Shown piece after piece: positions 30,001 to 39,348 of a DNA stretch of 64,000 bases. Source of the DNA: Clostridiaceae bacterium M8S5 (lineage in GTDB: Bacteria; Bacillota; Clostridia; Tissierellales; MCWD3); contig CP118523.1 in the NCBI GenBank assembly GCA_029227815.1, positions 4,030,001-4,094,000 on the forward strand. The letters run 5' to 3'. The position numbers and the translations under genes were made by a program. Positions within the stretch are counted from its first letter, which is position 1, and each line of letters opens with the position of its first letter. The notes beneath the pieces were generated by a model. It did not search any database, was not told the DNA's origin, and was given only the letters and a program-made list of their open reading frames with translations.

Positions 30001-30047
30001 AAAGCACGAATATTTATATTTATTATATATGATTTAATTCGTGTTTA
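30001..30047. promoter_or_regulatory. Candidate PurBox pair upstream of purR
   Basis: AAAGCACGAAT (30001-30011) faces its inverse ATTCGTGTTT (30037-30046), with 27 bases between the CGAA and TTCG cores. Bacillus PurR binds inverted AWWWCCGAACWWT-like boxes spaced similarly. The site starts 14 bases before the purR start codon. Confidence 0.55.
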
Positions 30048-30208
30048 TCAATAAATTTCTTAATATTTTTGTTATCATCACATTTAGCTAATTTACAATC
30101 ATCTATGTTATAATTGTAACTATAATTGATTTTTTCTAATAGAATGAAATAACAGCAAAAAAATTGGTAATAATATAAATACTAGTTTTTATTGGGAGGT
30201 ATTACTAT

Positions 30209-31609
30209 ATGTTGACTTTTACAAAAGCAAATGAAAAATGTAATCATATACATTTTATTGGCATCGGTGGCATAAGCATGAGTGGTTTAGCCGAAATATG
30301 CTTAGATGCTGGATATAAAGTATCAGGTTCTGATATGAAGAGTTCATATACACTTGATAGATTAAAGAATAAAGGAGCTAATATATTCATTAATCATGAT
30401 AAAAAAAACGTTTTTGGTGCTGATATGGTAGTTTATACATCTGCTATAAGTGAGAATAATCCAGAGCTACTTGAATCAGTAAATAATGATATTACTATTG
30501 TTGATAGAGCAACTTTTCTAGGAAGCATAATGCAAAACTATAATGATTCTATAGCTGTTTCTGGAACTCATGGTAAGACAACCACAACAGGTATGCTAGC
30601 TAGTATACTCTACAACTCACCTATTAATCCAACTATTCTATTAGGCGGCAACATGGGTTGTATTAATGGAAATATTCAAATTGGTGATACTAAATTACTA
30701 TTAACTGAAGCTTGTGAATATAAAAGTAACTTTTTAAAATTTCACCCTTCTATCGAAATTATATTAAATATAGATAAAGACCATATGGATTATTTCTCAT
30801 CAATTGAACATATTATTGATACTTTTAGAGAATTTGTACAAAAGTTGCCCGTTGACGGCTCTCTAATCATAAATGGAGATGATGAAAATTGCATGAAATT
30901 GATAGATAATCTAAAATGTAGTTGTTTCACTTTTGGCATTAATAAAAGCTGCAATTACTTGGCTGAAGATATTTCTATAGGTCAAAATACTTCTAGTTAT
31001 GTACTAAATATAAATAACAAAGTACGTAAAAAAGTTGTTTTAAAATCTATGGGTGTTCACAATATCTACAATTCTTTAGCAGCTATAGCTACTGCTCATG
31101 TATATGGTTTAAATATAGATTATATTGTTTCCAAAATATCTGAATTTGATGGAACTGAGCGTAGATTTGAATTTAAAGGCATTACTAACAATATAACTAT
31201 TATTGATGACTATGCTCATCATCCTACAGCCGTAAAAGCAACTTTAAATTCTGCTAGGGAAATAAAACATAACAAACTCTATTGTATATTTCAGCCACAT
31301 ACTTATACTAGAACATATGAACTATTAAATGAGTTTTCTGAAGCATTTTATAATTGTGACAATGTAATAATCACAGATATATATGCCGCTAGGGAAATTG
31401 ATAATGGTTTAGTACATTCAAATCATTTGGTTGATAAGCTAAAATCAAACGGTGTAAATGCTAATTATATTAAAAATTTTGATGATATAAAAAAACATAT
31501 ATTATCTAACTGTACTGATGGCGATATTGTAATAACTATGGGTGCTGGTAATATATACGAAGTTGGAAATAAGCTTATGAATAGTTTTAAAAAAGGTGCG
31601 AATATATAG
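30209..31609 (+). CDS. murC: UDP-N-acetylmuramate--L-alanine ligase
   Basis: MurC adds the first amino acid of the peptidoglycan stem peptide. The 466-residue protein has the N-terminal UDP-binding glycine loop HFIGIGGISMSGLAE (15-29), the ATP loop SGTHGKTTTTG (118-128), the central LTEACEYKSNFL motif, and the C-terminal IIDDYAHHPTA. The ATG at 30209 follows GGGAGG. It is transcribed away from purR, an arrangement frequent in Clostridia. Its stop codon lies inside a terminator hairpin. Confidence 0.97.
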   Translation: MLTFTKANEKCNHIHFIGIGGISMSGLAEICLDAGYKVSGSDMKSSYTLDRLKNKGANIFINHDKKNVFGADMVVYTSAISENNPELLESVNNDITIVDRATFLGSIMQNYNDSIAVSGTHGKTTTTGMLASILYNSPINPTILLGGNMGCINGNIQIGDTKLLLTEACEYKSNFLKFHPSIEIILNIDKDHMDYFSSIEHIIDTFREFVQKLPVDGSLIINGDDENCMKLIDNLKCSCFTFGINKSCNYLAEDISIGQNTSSYVLNINNKVRKKVVLKSMGVHNIYNSLAAIATAHVYGLNIDYIVSKISEFDGTERRFEFKGITNNITIIDDYAHHPTAVKATLNSAREIKHNKLYCIFQPHTYTRTYELLNEFSEAFYNCDNVIITDIYAAREIDNGLVHSNHLVDKLKSNGVNANYIKNFDDIKKHILSNCTDGDIVITMGAGNIYEVGNKLMNSFKKGANI

Positions 31610-31631
31610 CTTTGCTATAATATTCACACCT
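31594..31631 (+). terminator. Terminator overlapping the murC stop (first of two near-identical hairpins)
   Basis: AGGTGCGAATATATAGC pairs with GCTATAATATTCACACCT across a short loop. The stop codon TAG lies in the 5' arm. A near copy lies at 31781-31819. Confidence 0.65.
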
Positions 31632-31753
31632 CAGACTGTAGACAAAAGCTCAATTTCTGCGTTGTTGTTAAAATTCCGTTGCTCACTTACCTTTAAGTAA
31701 GCTCTGCTACTCAATTTTAACACGCCTTGACCTAGAACTTTTACTACAGTCTG
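31632..31753. repeat. Palindromic intergenic repeat, copy A
   Basis: This 122-bp element is bounded by perfect 10-bp terminal inverted repeats, CAGACTGTAG and CTACAGTCTG. Inside, GTTAAAATT and AATTTTAAC are also inverted, and a CTTACCTTTAAGTAAG hairpin marks the middle. The same element occurs in the opposite orientation at 39227-39346, 54201-54303 and 58662-58766. Beyond the right end a second small palindrome, ATGACTTTGTCAT (31762-31774), is shared with copy C. It is non-coding. Confidence 0.85.
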
Positions 31754-31780
31754 CTATCTTGATGACTTTGTCATAAATCT

Positions 31781-31819
31781 AAGGTGCGAACATATAGCTT
31801 TGCTATATATTCGCACCTT
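31781..31819 (-). terminator. Second copy of the murC hairpin, terminator of the LCP gene
   Basis: AAGGTGCGAACATATAGC (31781-31798) pairs with GCTATATATTCGCACCTT (31802-31819). It nearly repeats the hairpin at 31594-31631, and the palindromic repeat lies between the two copies. Confidence 0.75.
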
Positions 31820-31826
31820 TATAATT

Positions 31827-32777
31827 TTAATTTCTCTCAGTTACTCCATACATATTCATGACATATTCTTTTATTTCCTTAACATCTCTTCTGTAATAAT
31901 CATCTTTTTTAGCTACTCCCGGTAATGTGTTCATTGTTATATCTTTTTCTGTATCTATTTCTATTGCACTATTCGCATATAACAACATTTTTTGTAGTGG
32001 TATATTTGTTTTAATATACTTAGTAGCTGTGTTAACTACTGATGGTAATTTCAATCCAAGTGCCTTTTCTATAGCTAACTTAATAAATTTTTGTTGTGTT
32101 TTTATTCTTCCGAGATCTCCATCGGGATAGCCTGTACCATCGTTATTTTTTCTCCATCTTAAGAATTCAACTGAATTCTTTCCATTTAACACTTGCTTAC
32201 CTTTTTTTATCTTTATATGAAGGTTTCGCCCTTCACCTGTATCATCATAGTCTAAATTCCTCGGAACTACTACTTCTACCCCTCCAATTGCATCTACTAT
32301 TTCTTCTACCCCATTATAGCCAACTGAGATATAAAACTCTATTGGAACTCCTCCAAGCACGTTTGAAACAGCATCTATTACTCCTCTTTTCCCACTACGT
32401 CCATAAACTGCATTTATTTTGTTGCTTCCTTTGTCTTTAAATATACCATCTTCATGATAATAGGTGTCTCTTGGTATAGATAATAGATTCAACTTCTTTT
32501 TATCTGGGTCAAAGCTAGCAAATATCATGGTATCTGTTCTTGTTCCTTCTAGTCCCATCAATATCACATTTACTCTATTACTTTCATTCATCGCGGTTTG
32601 TAACGGTGTTCTTTCTTGTTCATTATCTTTCTCTTTATCAATCGGTTGTTTAATATTCCCTCCTTGAGTAGGCTCTGGTAAAGGTTCATACATTCTCATA
32701 TAAGCTAATATTCCTGCTCCTATAGCTAATGCAAAACAAATCAAGGCTATTATAAATATCCTGACAAAAAATTTCAT
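31827..32777 (-). CDS. LytR-CpsA-Psr family protein, copy 1
   Basis: LCP enzymes transfer lipid-linked glycopolymers such as teichoic acids or capsule to peptidoglycan outside the membrane. The 316-residue protein has one N-terminal membrane helix (about 6-28), a Pro/Gln/Glu linker and the LCP domain with LEGTRTDTMIFASFD, LLSIPRDTYY, a GGV.V repeat and FLRWRKN containing the conserved arginines. The ATG at 32777 follows GGGGGAG. It is the downstream member of a tandem pair (37-base gap), likely one operon. Confidence 0.92.
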   Translation of the reverse strand: MKFFVRIFIIALICFALAIGAGILAYMRMYEPLPEPTQGGNIKQPIDKEKDNEQERTPLQTAMNESNRVNVILMGLEGTRTDTMIFASFDPDKKKLNLLSIPRDTYYHEDGIFKDKGSNKINAVYGRSGKRGVIDAVSNVLGGVPIEFYISVGYNGVEEIVDAIGGVEVVVPRNLDYDDTGEGRNLHIKIKKGKQVLNGKNSVEFLRWRKNNDGTGYPDGDLGRIKTQQKFIKLAIEKALGLKLPSVVNTATKYIKTNIPLQKMLLYANSAIEIDTEKDITMNTLPGVAKKDDYYRRDVKEIKEYVMNMYGVTERN

Positions 32778-32814
32778 CTTTGTGTTCTCCCCCTCGTTCT
32801 ATCTAATACACCTT

Positions 32815-33786
32815 TTATTTTTTGCTTTTTTGTTCCTCTTTATCTTCTACCTCTTTTACACCATAAAGATCTAGTACATATTGTCTAGTCTTTTTTGAAT
32901 CATGAAAGAAATAAGATAATCTATCTTTATATCTAGCTTTTCCCTCTAGCACTGACATACTTATATCTTTTGATGTATTAATTCCGTATGCATCTTTCCC
33001 ATATGCTAACATATCTGTTAATGGCATATCTGTTTTAACACAGTCAAAAGCAGAACTTATAACTTTTAACAATTTGAATGATAATGCTTTATCTATTGCT
33101 GATTTTACAAACTGCTGTTGTGCTTGTATCCTTCCAAGGTCTCCATTTTTGTATCCTTTTCTATATCTTAAAAACTTTACAGCTGTTCTCCCATCTAAAA
33201 CCTGTCTTCCTTTTGGTATATTGATATGCAAACTCTTGCCAGGTGTTGTATCGTGATACTCCATATGGAATGGAACATTAACTTCAACTCCACCTAATGA
33301 ATTTACTATATCTTCAACACCTTTATATGTCACACTTACATAATAATGAATTGGTATTTTACACAATATATTAGAAACTGCAGTCATGGTTCCTTTGGCA
33401 TTGCTTCTACCATATTTGGCATTAATTTTCTTTTGATCTGGTTTATTATATCCTTCATCCCAATAATAAGTATCTCTAGGTATTGAAAGCATGTCCACCT
33501 TCTTAGTTTTACGGTCAAAACTTGCAAATATTATTGTATCTGTTCTTGTACCTTCCAATCCCAGTAAAACTACATTTATTCTCTTACTGTTATTTATAGC
33601 GATACCTAAAGGATCTTTATCATCTATTTTATCTACTATCGGAACATTCTCTCCCATGCTTAGGGGATTTTTTGCTCCTATATCTTTTTGTGGCTCATAT
33701 ATTTTATTATAAGCCATTATACCGGCTCCTACTGCTAATGCAAAACATACAAAAGCAATTATAAAAATTCTAATAAAGTATTTCAT
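32815..33786 (-). CDS. LytR-CpsA-Psr family protein, copy 2
   Basis: This 323-residue paralogue of the next gene has the same architecture: membrane helix (about 6-27), linker and LCP domain with LEGTRTDTIIFASFD, LSIPRDTYYW and FLRYRKGYKNGDLGRIQ. The membrane segments of the pair are very similar (FVCFALAVGAGIMAY versus LICFALAIGAGILAY), while the domains differ more, so this duplication is older than that of spoVB. Different LCP paralogues often serve different glycopolymers; which one is unclear here. The ATG at 33786 follows AAAGGAG. Confidence 0.92.
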   Translation of the reverse strand: MKYFIRIFIIAFVCFALAVGAGIMAYNKIYEPQKDIGAKNPLSMGENVPIVDKIDDKDPLGIAINNSKRINVVLLGLEGTRTDTIIFASFDRKTKKVDMLSIPRDTYYWDEGYNKPDQKKINAKYGRSNAKGTMTAVSNILCKIPIHYYVSVTYKGVEDIVNSLGGVEVNVPFHMEYHDTTPGKSLHINIPKGRQVLDGRTAVKFLRYRKGYKNGDLGRIQAQQQFVKSAIDKALSFKLLKVISSAFDCVKTDMPLTDMLAYGKDAYGINTSKDISMSVLEGKARYKDRLSYFFHDSKKTRQYVLDLYGVKEVEDKEEQKSKK

Positions 33787-34185
33787 ATTATGCTCCTTTT
33801 CTCGTTTTCTATGACAAGAACTTCTTTAGTTAATTTTATCTTGCTCAAAAACTATATTTTTTATAATATATAACATATTATATTTGAAAATCACCAAAAA
33901 AAATATTACAATTCTATATCAAATGTAAACATATCTTTATAATTAAACCCAGCATCAATAGATTATATCATTATTCATCAATATTTTCAATCATCTGCTC
34001 TTTTATTCCGAGCTATCAGCCACATAATTCATAAGTGTGTATATTTTTTTATTTATTCCATATTATGTTTTAATAGAAAAATAAAACCACCAAATAACTT
34101 CATTTGGTGGCAAAGGATGTTCATAGTTAGTGTAACATCCTTTAAGATTTATTAAAAATGGGGTATTATTAATTATCTTATTTTA
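33787..34185. other. Intergenic region with two hairpins
   Basis: The first 300 bases are AT-rich with no gene seen. The last part contains two stems: CCACCAAAT/ATTTGGTGG (34087-34110) and AAAGGATGTT/AACATCCTTT (34112-34143). Confidence 0.5.
34087..34110 (-). terminator. Terminator after the GGDEF-EAL gene
   Basis: CCACCAAAT (34087-34095) pairs with ATTTGGTGG (34102-34110), followed by TTTTATTTTTC on the minus strand. A second hairpin at 34112-34143 precedes it. Confidence 0.8.
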
Positions 34186-36549
34186 TTACGTGTAATTATG
34201 TATTATTAATTGATAAATATCGTCTGCATGAGTTGGTGGACTAAAATAATATCCCTGTATTTTATCGCAGTTTTTTAATTTTAAAAAATTCAGTTGCTCT
34301 TCTGTTTCGACTCCTTCTGCGGTTACATTTATATTTAAGTTATGCGCTATATCTAATATTGATGTTATAAGCGCTTTATTGTTTGTATTATCACTCAAAT
34401 TAGAAATAAAAGATTTGTCTATTTTTAAAGTATTAAAATTAAATTTATTTAAGTAGCTTAAAGAACTATATCCTGTTCCAAAATCATCTAGTGCAACACT
34501 TATTCCTAATTCTCTAAGCGCTAAAAGTGCTTTTGCTATATAATCATCATTGCAGACCAATATACTTTCTGTTATCTCTAATTCAAGATATTTAGGATCC
34601 ATACCTGTCTCTCTAAGAATATTTTTTACTCTATTTATAAAATCTAGCTGTCTGAGTTGTATTATTGATATATTCACTGATATCATAATGGGCTCATTTA
34701 ATTTTTTTGCCCATTTCATATTTTGTATACAAGCATTTCTTAATATCCACTCACCTAGTTGTATTATGGTCCCGTTTTTTTCTGCTAATGGTATAAATTC
34801 ATCTGGCTTAATCAGTCCTTTGTGTGAACTTTTCCACCTAGTTAAGGCCTCTACTCCCATCATTTGATGGTTCTCTACGTCAATTATTGGTTGAAATTCT
34901 AAATAAAATTCACCGTTCTCTATTCCTGATAATATACTATTTTCTGTGTTAACTCTATCTGATAATATACTGTTCATTTTTTCTTTATAAAATTCGTACC
35001 CACAACTTCCATTTTCCCTTGAAAAATGCATAGCTATTCTTGCATATTCTAATAACTTGTCGCTACATTTATAACTGATGCCAATGTTTGAGTTGATATA
35101 TAGTTTCTTGTTATCTGATATCCATACCTTGTTTAGTACACCTAGTATATTTTTTGCAAATTTTATTATTTGATCTTCATTTATTACATTTTTTAAAAGA
35201 ACGGCAAACTCTTCTTCTGATACTCTAGCCATCATATACTTACTATTTGCAGTTTCTTTCAATTGATGTGCTATCTGTTTTAACAACTCATCTCCAAAAG
35301 TTATACCATATGTATCATAATATGACTTAAGTTTATCTATTCCCACTAACAACACTGCTGCATTATTAGCCTCTGAGCTATTATAATAAATATTAGATAA
35401 TGCTTCATTGAAAAATCTTTTATTTGGCAATGCAGTTAAATGATCATAATATGTCATCTCCCCAATTTTATCCATCATATTATTAAATCCTTTAGCTGCT
35501 TGTCCTATTTCGTCATTTGTATTAATTTCTGCTCTAACACTCATATCTCCTAACGAAGCTTTGTAAATAACATTATTCAACTGAATCATTGGATTTGAAA
35601 TAGAATTAGATATGAATTTGGACATCAAAACTGTTACTATAATACCAATCAACCCTATTATGACAAGCTCATTAGTCATATTAATTGCTGGTTTATATAT
35701 AAGGTCCTTCGACGCTTGAAATAATATTTTATAGTCTGTACTTGGTATTAAACTGTAATAATATAGTTCTTTGTTATCTTTAACATTTATATAGCCTGAT
35801 TTTCCAGAGATAATTTCGTGTGACGCTTCTTCTAATTCTTTGCTCACATCCTTTGATTGCTCAAATATATTGTATTTCATATTATCTATACTATTAGAAT
35901 GTATAAGTATCAACCCATCTTGATCTATTATCATAATCTTAGTTAAATCTGCATTAGTATTTAAATACTCTAATATTTTCTCTAAATTTCTTAATGAAAT
36001 AACTCCACATAATACTCCCACTATTCTATCATTATCTTTTATAGGTGAAGCTATCACTATTTGCTTTTTTCCATCGATCTTAGATACCAATGAACTTGTT
36101 ATAACTACTTCTCCATTTACAGCCCTTATAAAATAATCTTTATTACTAATGTCTTGTATACCTTTCACTGAATCATATTTGTGATTAGCACTTATAAAAC
36201 TCCTGCACTTTCCATTTACATCACTGATAAAAAAATTTTTATATGTACAATTATAGTTGCTAAGTTCTTTTTTCAAGTATATGGTAGCCTGCTTATAATC
36301 TTTATTTTTTACGGCATGTACTCTTGAGTACATAGATACTTCGTTTATTTTTTCTGCAAACCAAGTACCTATTATAAAAGAATAATCGTTGACGTTTTTT
36401 TCATAATGTTCAATTGACAATCTAGTTAATTTATCACTAGATTTGAAATATGTCATCACCATTAATGCTATAGCAACAAAACTACCAATAAATAGCGAGA
36501 CAAATATCATTTTATACTTTATACTTGTCAGTTTGACTTTTTTCATCAT
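34186..36549 (-). CDS. Cache-HAMP-GGDEF-EAL cyclic-di-GMP signalling protein
   Basis: This 787-residue membrane receptor has two membrane helices (about 14-34 and 292-312) flanking an extracellular dCache sensor, then a HAMP linker (about 313-365), a GGDEF-type domain (366-525) and an EAL domain (538-787). The cyclase signature is degenerate: SEEEF (444-448) in place of GGDEF. The EAL side keeps E567-A-L, EITES (658-662), DDFGTG (688-693) and EGVET (745-749). It is therefore most likely a phosphodiesterase that lowers c-di-GMP, with the GGDEF part perhaps sensing GTP. The ligand is unknown. Its own terminator follows. Confidence 0.93.
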   Translation of the reverse strand: MMKKVKLTSIKYKMIFVSLFIGSFVAIALMVMTYFKSSDKLTRLSIEHYEKNVNDYSFIIGTWFAEKINEVSMYSRVHAVKNKDYKQATIYLKKELSNYNCTYKNFFISDVNGKCRSFISANHKYDSVKGIQDISNKDYFIRAVNGEVVITSSLVSKIDGKKQIVIASPIKDNDRIVGVLCGVISLRNLEKILEYLNTNADLTKIMIIDQDGLILIHSNSIDNMKYNIFEQSKDVSKELEEASHEIISGKSGYINVKDNKELYYYSLIPSTDYKILFQASKDLIYKPAINMTNELVIIGLIGIIVTVLMSKFISNSISNPMIQLNNVIYKASLGDMSVRAEINTNDEIGQAAKGFNNMMDKIGEMTYYDHLTALPNKRFFNEALSNIYYNSSEANNAAVLLVGIDKLKSYYDTYGITFGDELLKQIAHQLKETANSKYMMARVSEEEFAVLLKNVINEDQIIKFAKNILGVLNKVWISDNKKLYINSNIGISYKCSDKLLEYARIAMHFSRENGSCGYEFYKEKMNSILSDRVNTENSILSGIENGEFYLEFQPIIDVENHQMMGVEALTRWKSSHKGLIKPDEFIPLAEKNGTIIQLGEWILRNACIQNMKWAKKLNEPIMISVNISIIQLRQLDFINRVKNILRETGMDPKYLELEITESILVCNDDYIAKALLALRELGISVALDDFGTGYSSLSYLNKFNFNTLKIDKSFISNLSDNTNNKALITSILDIAHNLNINVTAEGVETEEQLNFLKLKNCDKIQGYYFSPPTHADDIYQLIIHNYT

Positions 36550-36726
36550 TATCGCCCCTAAATCTGCTATTTATAATAATAATTGTATTACTATATTCTC
36601 GTTATTCTCTATTTTTCCTTTTTATAATAGCTTTTTTGTATCTAATTCGTTACATTTAGGTACAAAGCCCCATATAAAGTTTTCTATATTTTATAATTTA
36701 ATATCGTTACAATATTGCCAAGCAAA

Positions 36727-36752
36727 AAAGAAGCTGTTATGTTAGCTTCTTT
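36727..36752 (-). terminator. Terminator after the PAS-PP2C gene
   Basis: AAAGAAGCT/AGCTTCTTT stem (36727-36735 with 36744-36752), A-rich on the left, giving a T-run on the minus strand. Confidence 0.8.
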
Positions 36753-36775
36753 TCTACTTATAATATAACTCTCTT

Positions 36776-37867
36776 TTATAGCATATTTATCTTTAATATA
36801 GCTATGTCATCATGCTTATTATCATAATTTAGTCTTTGCATATCCCTTTGTATAGCCAAAAGTAAATCTTTATTTATGTTACTTTTGACCATATCTAGAA
36901 ATCTGTCTATTCCCATATATTCCCCTATATCATTCTTAGCTTCTATTACACCATCTGTGTAAAATATTAGGCTGTCATTTTCTTTTATTTTTATAATTTG
37001 TTCTCTGTATTGAATGTCTCTATATAAATTCATTATAGGAAATCCCGTCATCTCTATTAAACTAACTTTATTGTTTTTTATTAATATTGGAGCACAATTA
37101 TGCCCCGCATTAGCACATGATAGCGTATAATTTGACTTGTCAAATATTCCATAAAAAATTGTAAAATACTTATCATCATCAAGATTAAGCCTTATAAATT
37201 CTTCGTGTAGTAATTTTAATGTTTTTGCTGGAGAATGATATTTGTCTTTAATAGCTCTCATAGTCTGCCTGATAAACATAGTCAGCATTGATGCAGTAAC
37301 TCCATGTCCCACTACATCGCAAATATACACCCCCATATATCTTTCTCCTATATTAAATATATCAAATATATCTCCACTTAATAACTTAGATGGCTCGTAT
37401 ATATAATCTATATCAACAAAATCATGTTTTCCTTTTTCAGGTAATATTTTATGTTGGAGTACTCTTGCAAAATCTATATCTCTTTGCATATCAATATTTT
37501 TCTTTGTTAGCTTATTCTCTAATATTTTTTGCTTTGTTATATCTCTAAAAACTTCTACTGCGGCATATATATCTCCATTTTTATCATGTATAGGTGAACT
37601 TTTTACTGAGTATGTTTTTTCCTTTACATTCTCTATCTTTGTATGAGATTCTCCCGTCTTCATTGTTTTTTGAGATATGCAGTTTATACAATGCTTGTCC
37701 TTACATAGCAGTGAGTAACATTTTGAACCCAATATATTCTTACCCATATCTTTTGACAATGTTTTGTTTACATATATAACTTCACCTTCTATACTTACTA
37801 CTCTTACCCAATCTATCATTCCATCTAATATATCATATGCAAAATTCCATTCGAATTCTTTTTTCAA
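36776..37867 (-). CDS. PAS domain PP2C-type phosphatase (RsbU/SpoIIE family)
   Basis: This soluble 363-residue protein has an N-terminal PAS domain (about 10-115), a short coiled linker, and a SpoIIE-type PP2C domain (about 145-362). Metal ligands are visible in SGDIFDIF (164-171), CDVVGHG (183-189), FYTDGVIEA and DDIAIL. The PAS domain has a four-cysteine cluster, C50-x4-C55-x4-C60-x2-C63, which may bind a metal or an Fe-S centre or act as a redox switch. Such phosphatases usually act on anti-sigma-factor antagonists. No kinase or antagonist gene lies next to it. The start is TTG 37867 after GGAGTGAG. Confidence 0.9.
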   Translation of the reverse strand: MKKEFEWNFAYDILDGMIDWVRVVSIEGEVIYVNKTLSKDMGKNILGSKCYSLLCKDKHCINCISQKTMKTGESHTKIENVKEKTYSVKSSPIHDKNGDIYAAVEVFRDITKQKILENKLTKKNIDMQRDIDFARVLQHKILPEKGKHDFVDIDYIYEPSKLLSGDIFDIFNIGERYMGVYICDVVGHGVTASMLTMFIRQTMRAIKDKYHSPAKTLKLLHEEFIRLNLDDDKYFTIFYGIFDKSNYTLSCANAGHNCAPILIKNNKVSLIEMTGFPIMNLYRDIQYREQIIKIKENDSLIFYTDGVIEAKNDIGEYMGIDRFLDMVKSNINKDLLLAIQRDMQRLNYDNKHDDIAILKINML

Positions 37868-38098
37868 ATCGTCTCACTCCTTTGCAAACATAAATATTTC
37901 GTTATATTTTAAATGCTATCATATTTTTGTTTTGATTTAAACATTATTATTTACGTTTTCTGTATACAAAATTACTTAAGATTAATAAATAGATATTACG
38001 ATTAGATTTAACCATTAAAATAAATATATTCACATGTTGCACTTATATGGTAAAATAAGATTATTGATGTGGGTTTATTGATGAAAAAGGGGTAATGT

Positions 38099-39214
38099 AT
38101 GAGATTTTTACCAATTATGTATGCAAAAGACAATTCGATACTGGGCAAAAACTTATTCGATAACGAAGGTAGGATATTATTAAAAAAAGGGGCAACTCTA
38201 ACAAGTAAAATAAAAGATAGAATAACTTCCATGGGAATACGCTCTGTTTATATACTAGATGAATATTCAGATGAAGAACTAGAAGATATTATTCGTCCTG
38301 AACTTAGAAATAAAGCTATGGATAGTATAAAAAGCACTTTTAACCAGTTCAGACAATTCAGTATTATGCAAAAATCAGGTTCAAAAATACCGTCTGTGGT
38401 TAATAGAATGAAAAATGAACAAATAAATCACATCAACAATTTGACTAAAATTTCTGAGGATATTGTTAATGAAATATTATCTAACAAAGATGTCTTAGTT
38501 AATTTAGTAGATATAAAAAGTAGCGATTCTTATACTCTGCAGCATTCTATTAATGTTGCTATACTATCTTTAACACTTGGTATAACATTAAATCTTAACA
38601 AAACAGAACTTACTGATTTATGCTTGGGTGCTATGCTTCATGATGTTGGAAAAATATTAATTCCTAAAGAAATTTTACAGAAAGAGGGCAGTCTAACTGA
38701 CAGTGAATATGCTGAGGTAATGTTACACCCACAACTGGGCTACGATTATTTGAAAGAATGTTCTTCAATATCTGGTAGATCTAGAATAATTGCTCTTCAT
38801 CATCATGAAAAATATGATGGGAGTGGATATCCTCAATCACTAAAAGGATCTGAGATAAATAAGTTGGCTAGAATAGTTACTATAGCTGATGTATACGATG
38901 CATTAACTTCGGATAGGCCTTATAGAATGGCACTCCCTCCTAATGCTGCTTTAGAATACTTAATGGCAAGTGGAGGAACTTATTTTGATTTTGAAATGGT
39001 TAAAGCATTTATCAGCAAAATCATTCCTTTTCCAACAGGAAGCTTAGTTAGGCTGAGTACTGGGGCAATTGCTTCTGTTAAAAAAGTTGATGGTAAATTT
39101 CCTCTTAGACCTGAAGTTTCTGTTGTATGGGGAGGAGACCATCGAGATATTGATTTAATGAAAGAAACTAATATCGTTATAAAAAATCTTGAATATCAAA
39201 TACCTGATTGCTAA
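38099..39214 (+). CDS. HD-GYP domain cyclic-di-GMP phosphodiesterase
   Basis: HD-GYP proteins hydrolyse c-di-GMP to pGpG or GMP. In this 371-residue protein the domain covers about 130-310, with metal ligands H149, H181-D182 (MLHDVGKILIP), H210 and HHHEKYDGSGYP (234-245), so the GYP signature is intact, followed by IADVYDALTSDRPYR. The N-terminal 100 residues look like the DUF3391-like region common in this family and lack membrane helices. It diverges from the PAS-PP2C gene with a 231-base gap. Catalysis is likely. Confidence 0.93.
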   Translation: MRFLPIMYAKDNSILGKNLFDNEGRILLKKGATLTSKIKDRITSMGIRSVYILDEYSDEELEDIIRPELRNKAMDSIKSTFNQFRQFSIMQKSGSKIPSVVNRMKNEQINHINNLTKISEDIVNEILSNKDVLVNLVDIKSSDSYTLQHSINVAILSLTLGITLNLNKTELTDLCLGAMLHDVGKILIPKEILQKEGSLTDSEYAEVMLHPQLGYDYLKECSSISGRSRIIALHHHEKYDGSGYPQSLKGSEINKLARIVTIADVYDALTSDRPYRMALPPNAALEYLMASGGTYFDFEMVKAFISKIIPFPTGSLVRLSTGAIASVKKVDGKFPLRPEVSVVWGGDHRDIDLMKETNIVIKNLEYQIPDC

Positions 39215-39226
39215 TATCCTAAATAA

Positions 39227-39346
39227 CAGACTGTAGTAAGAGTTTAAGTCGAGGTGTTAAAATTGAGTAGTAGCGCTTACCTAGAGGTAAGTGAGGCAAC
39301 GGAATTTTTAACTACAACGTAGCAATTGGCTTTTGTCTACAGTTTG
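39227..39346. repeat. Palindromic intergenic repeat, copy B
   Basis: This 120-bp element starts with CAGACTGTAG and ends with CTACAGTTTG. It matches the reverse complement of copy A over its length, including GTGTTAAAATTGAGTAG, a GCTTACC..GGTAAGTGAG centre and the TTTTGTCTACAG end. It begins 12 bases after the HD-GYP stop codon. Confidence 0.85.
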
Positions 39347-39348
39347 AG

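Noticed and set aside
37868..38098. Cyclic-di-GMP riboswitch between the PAS-PP2C and HD-GYP genes
   Set aside because: The neighbouring genes made this worth checking, but no GGAAA-type core or paired stems typical of GEMM riboswitches are present.
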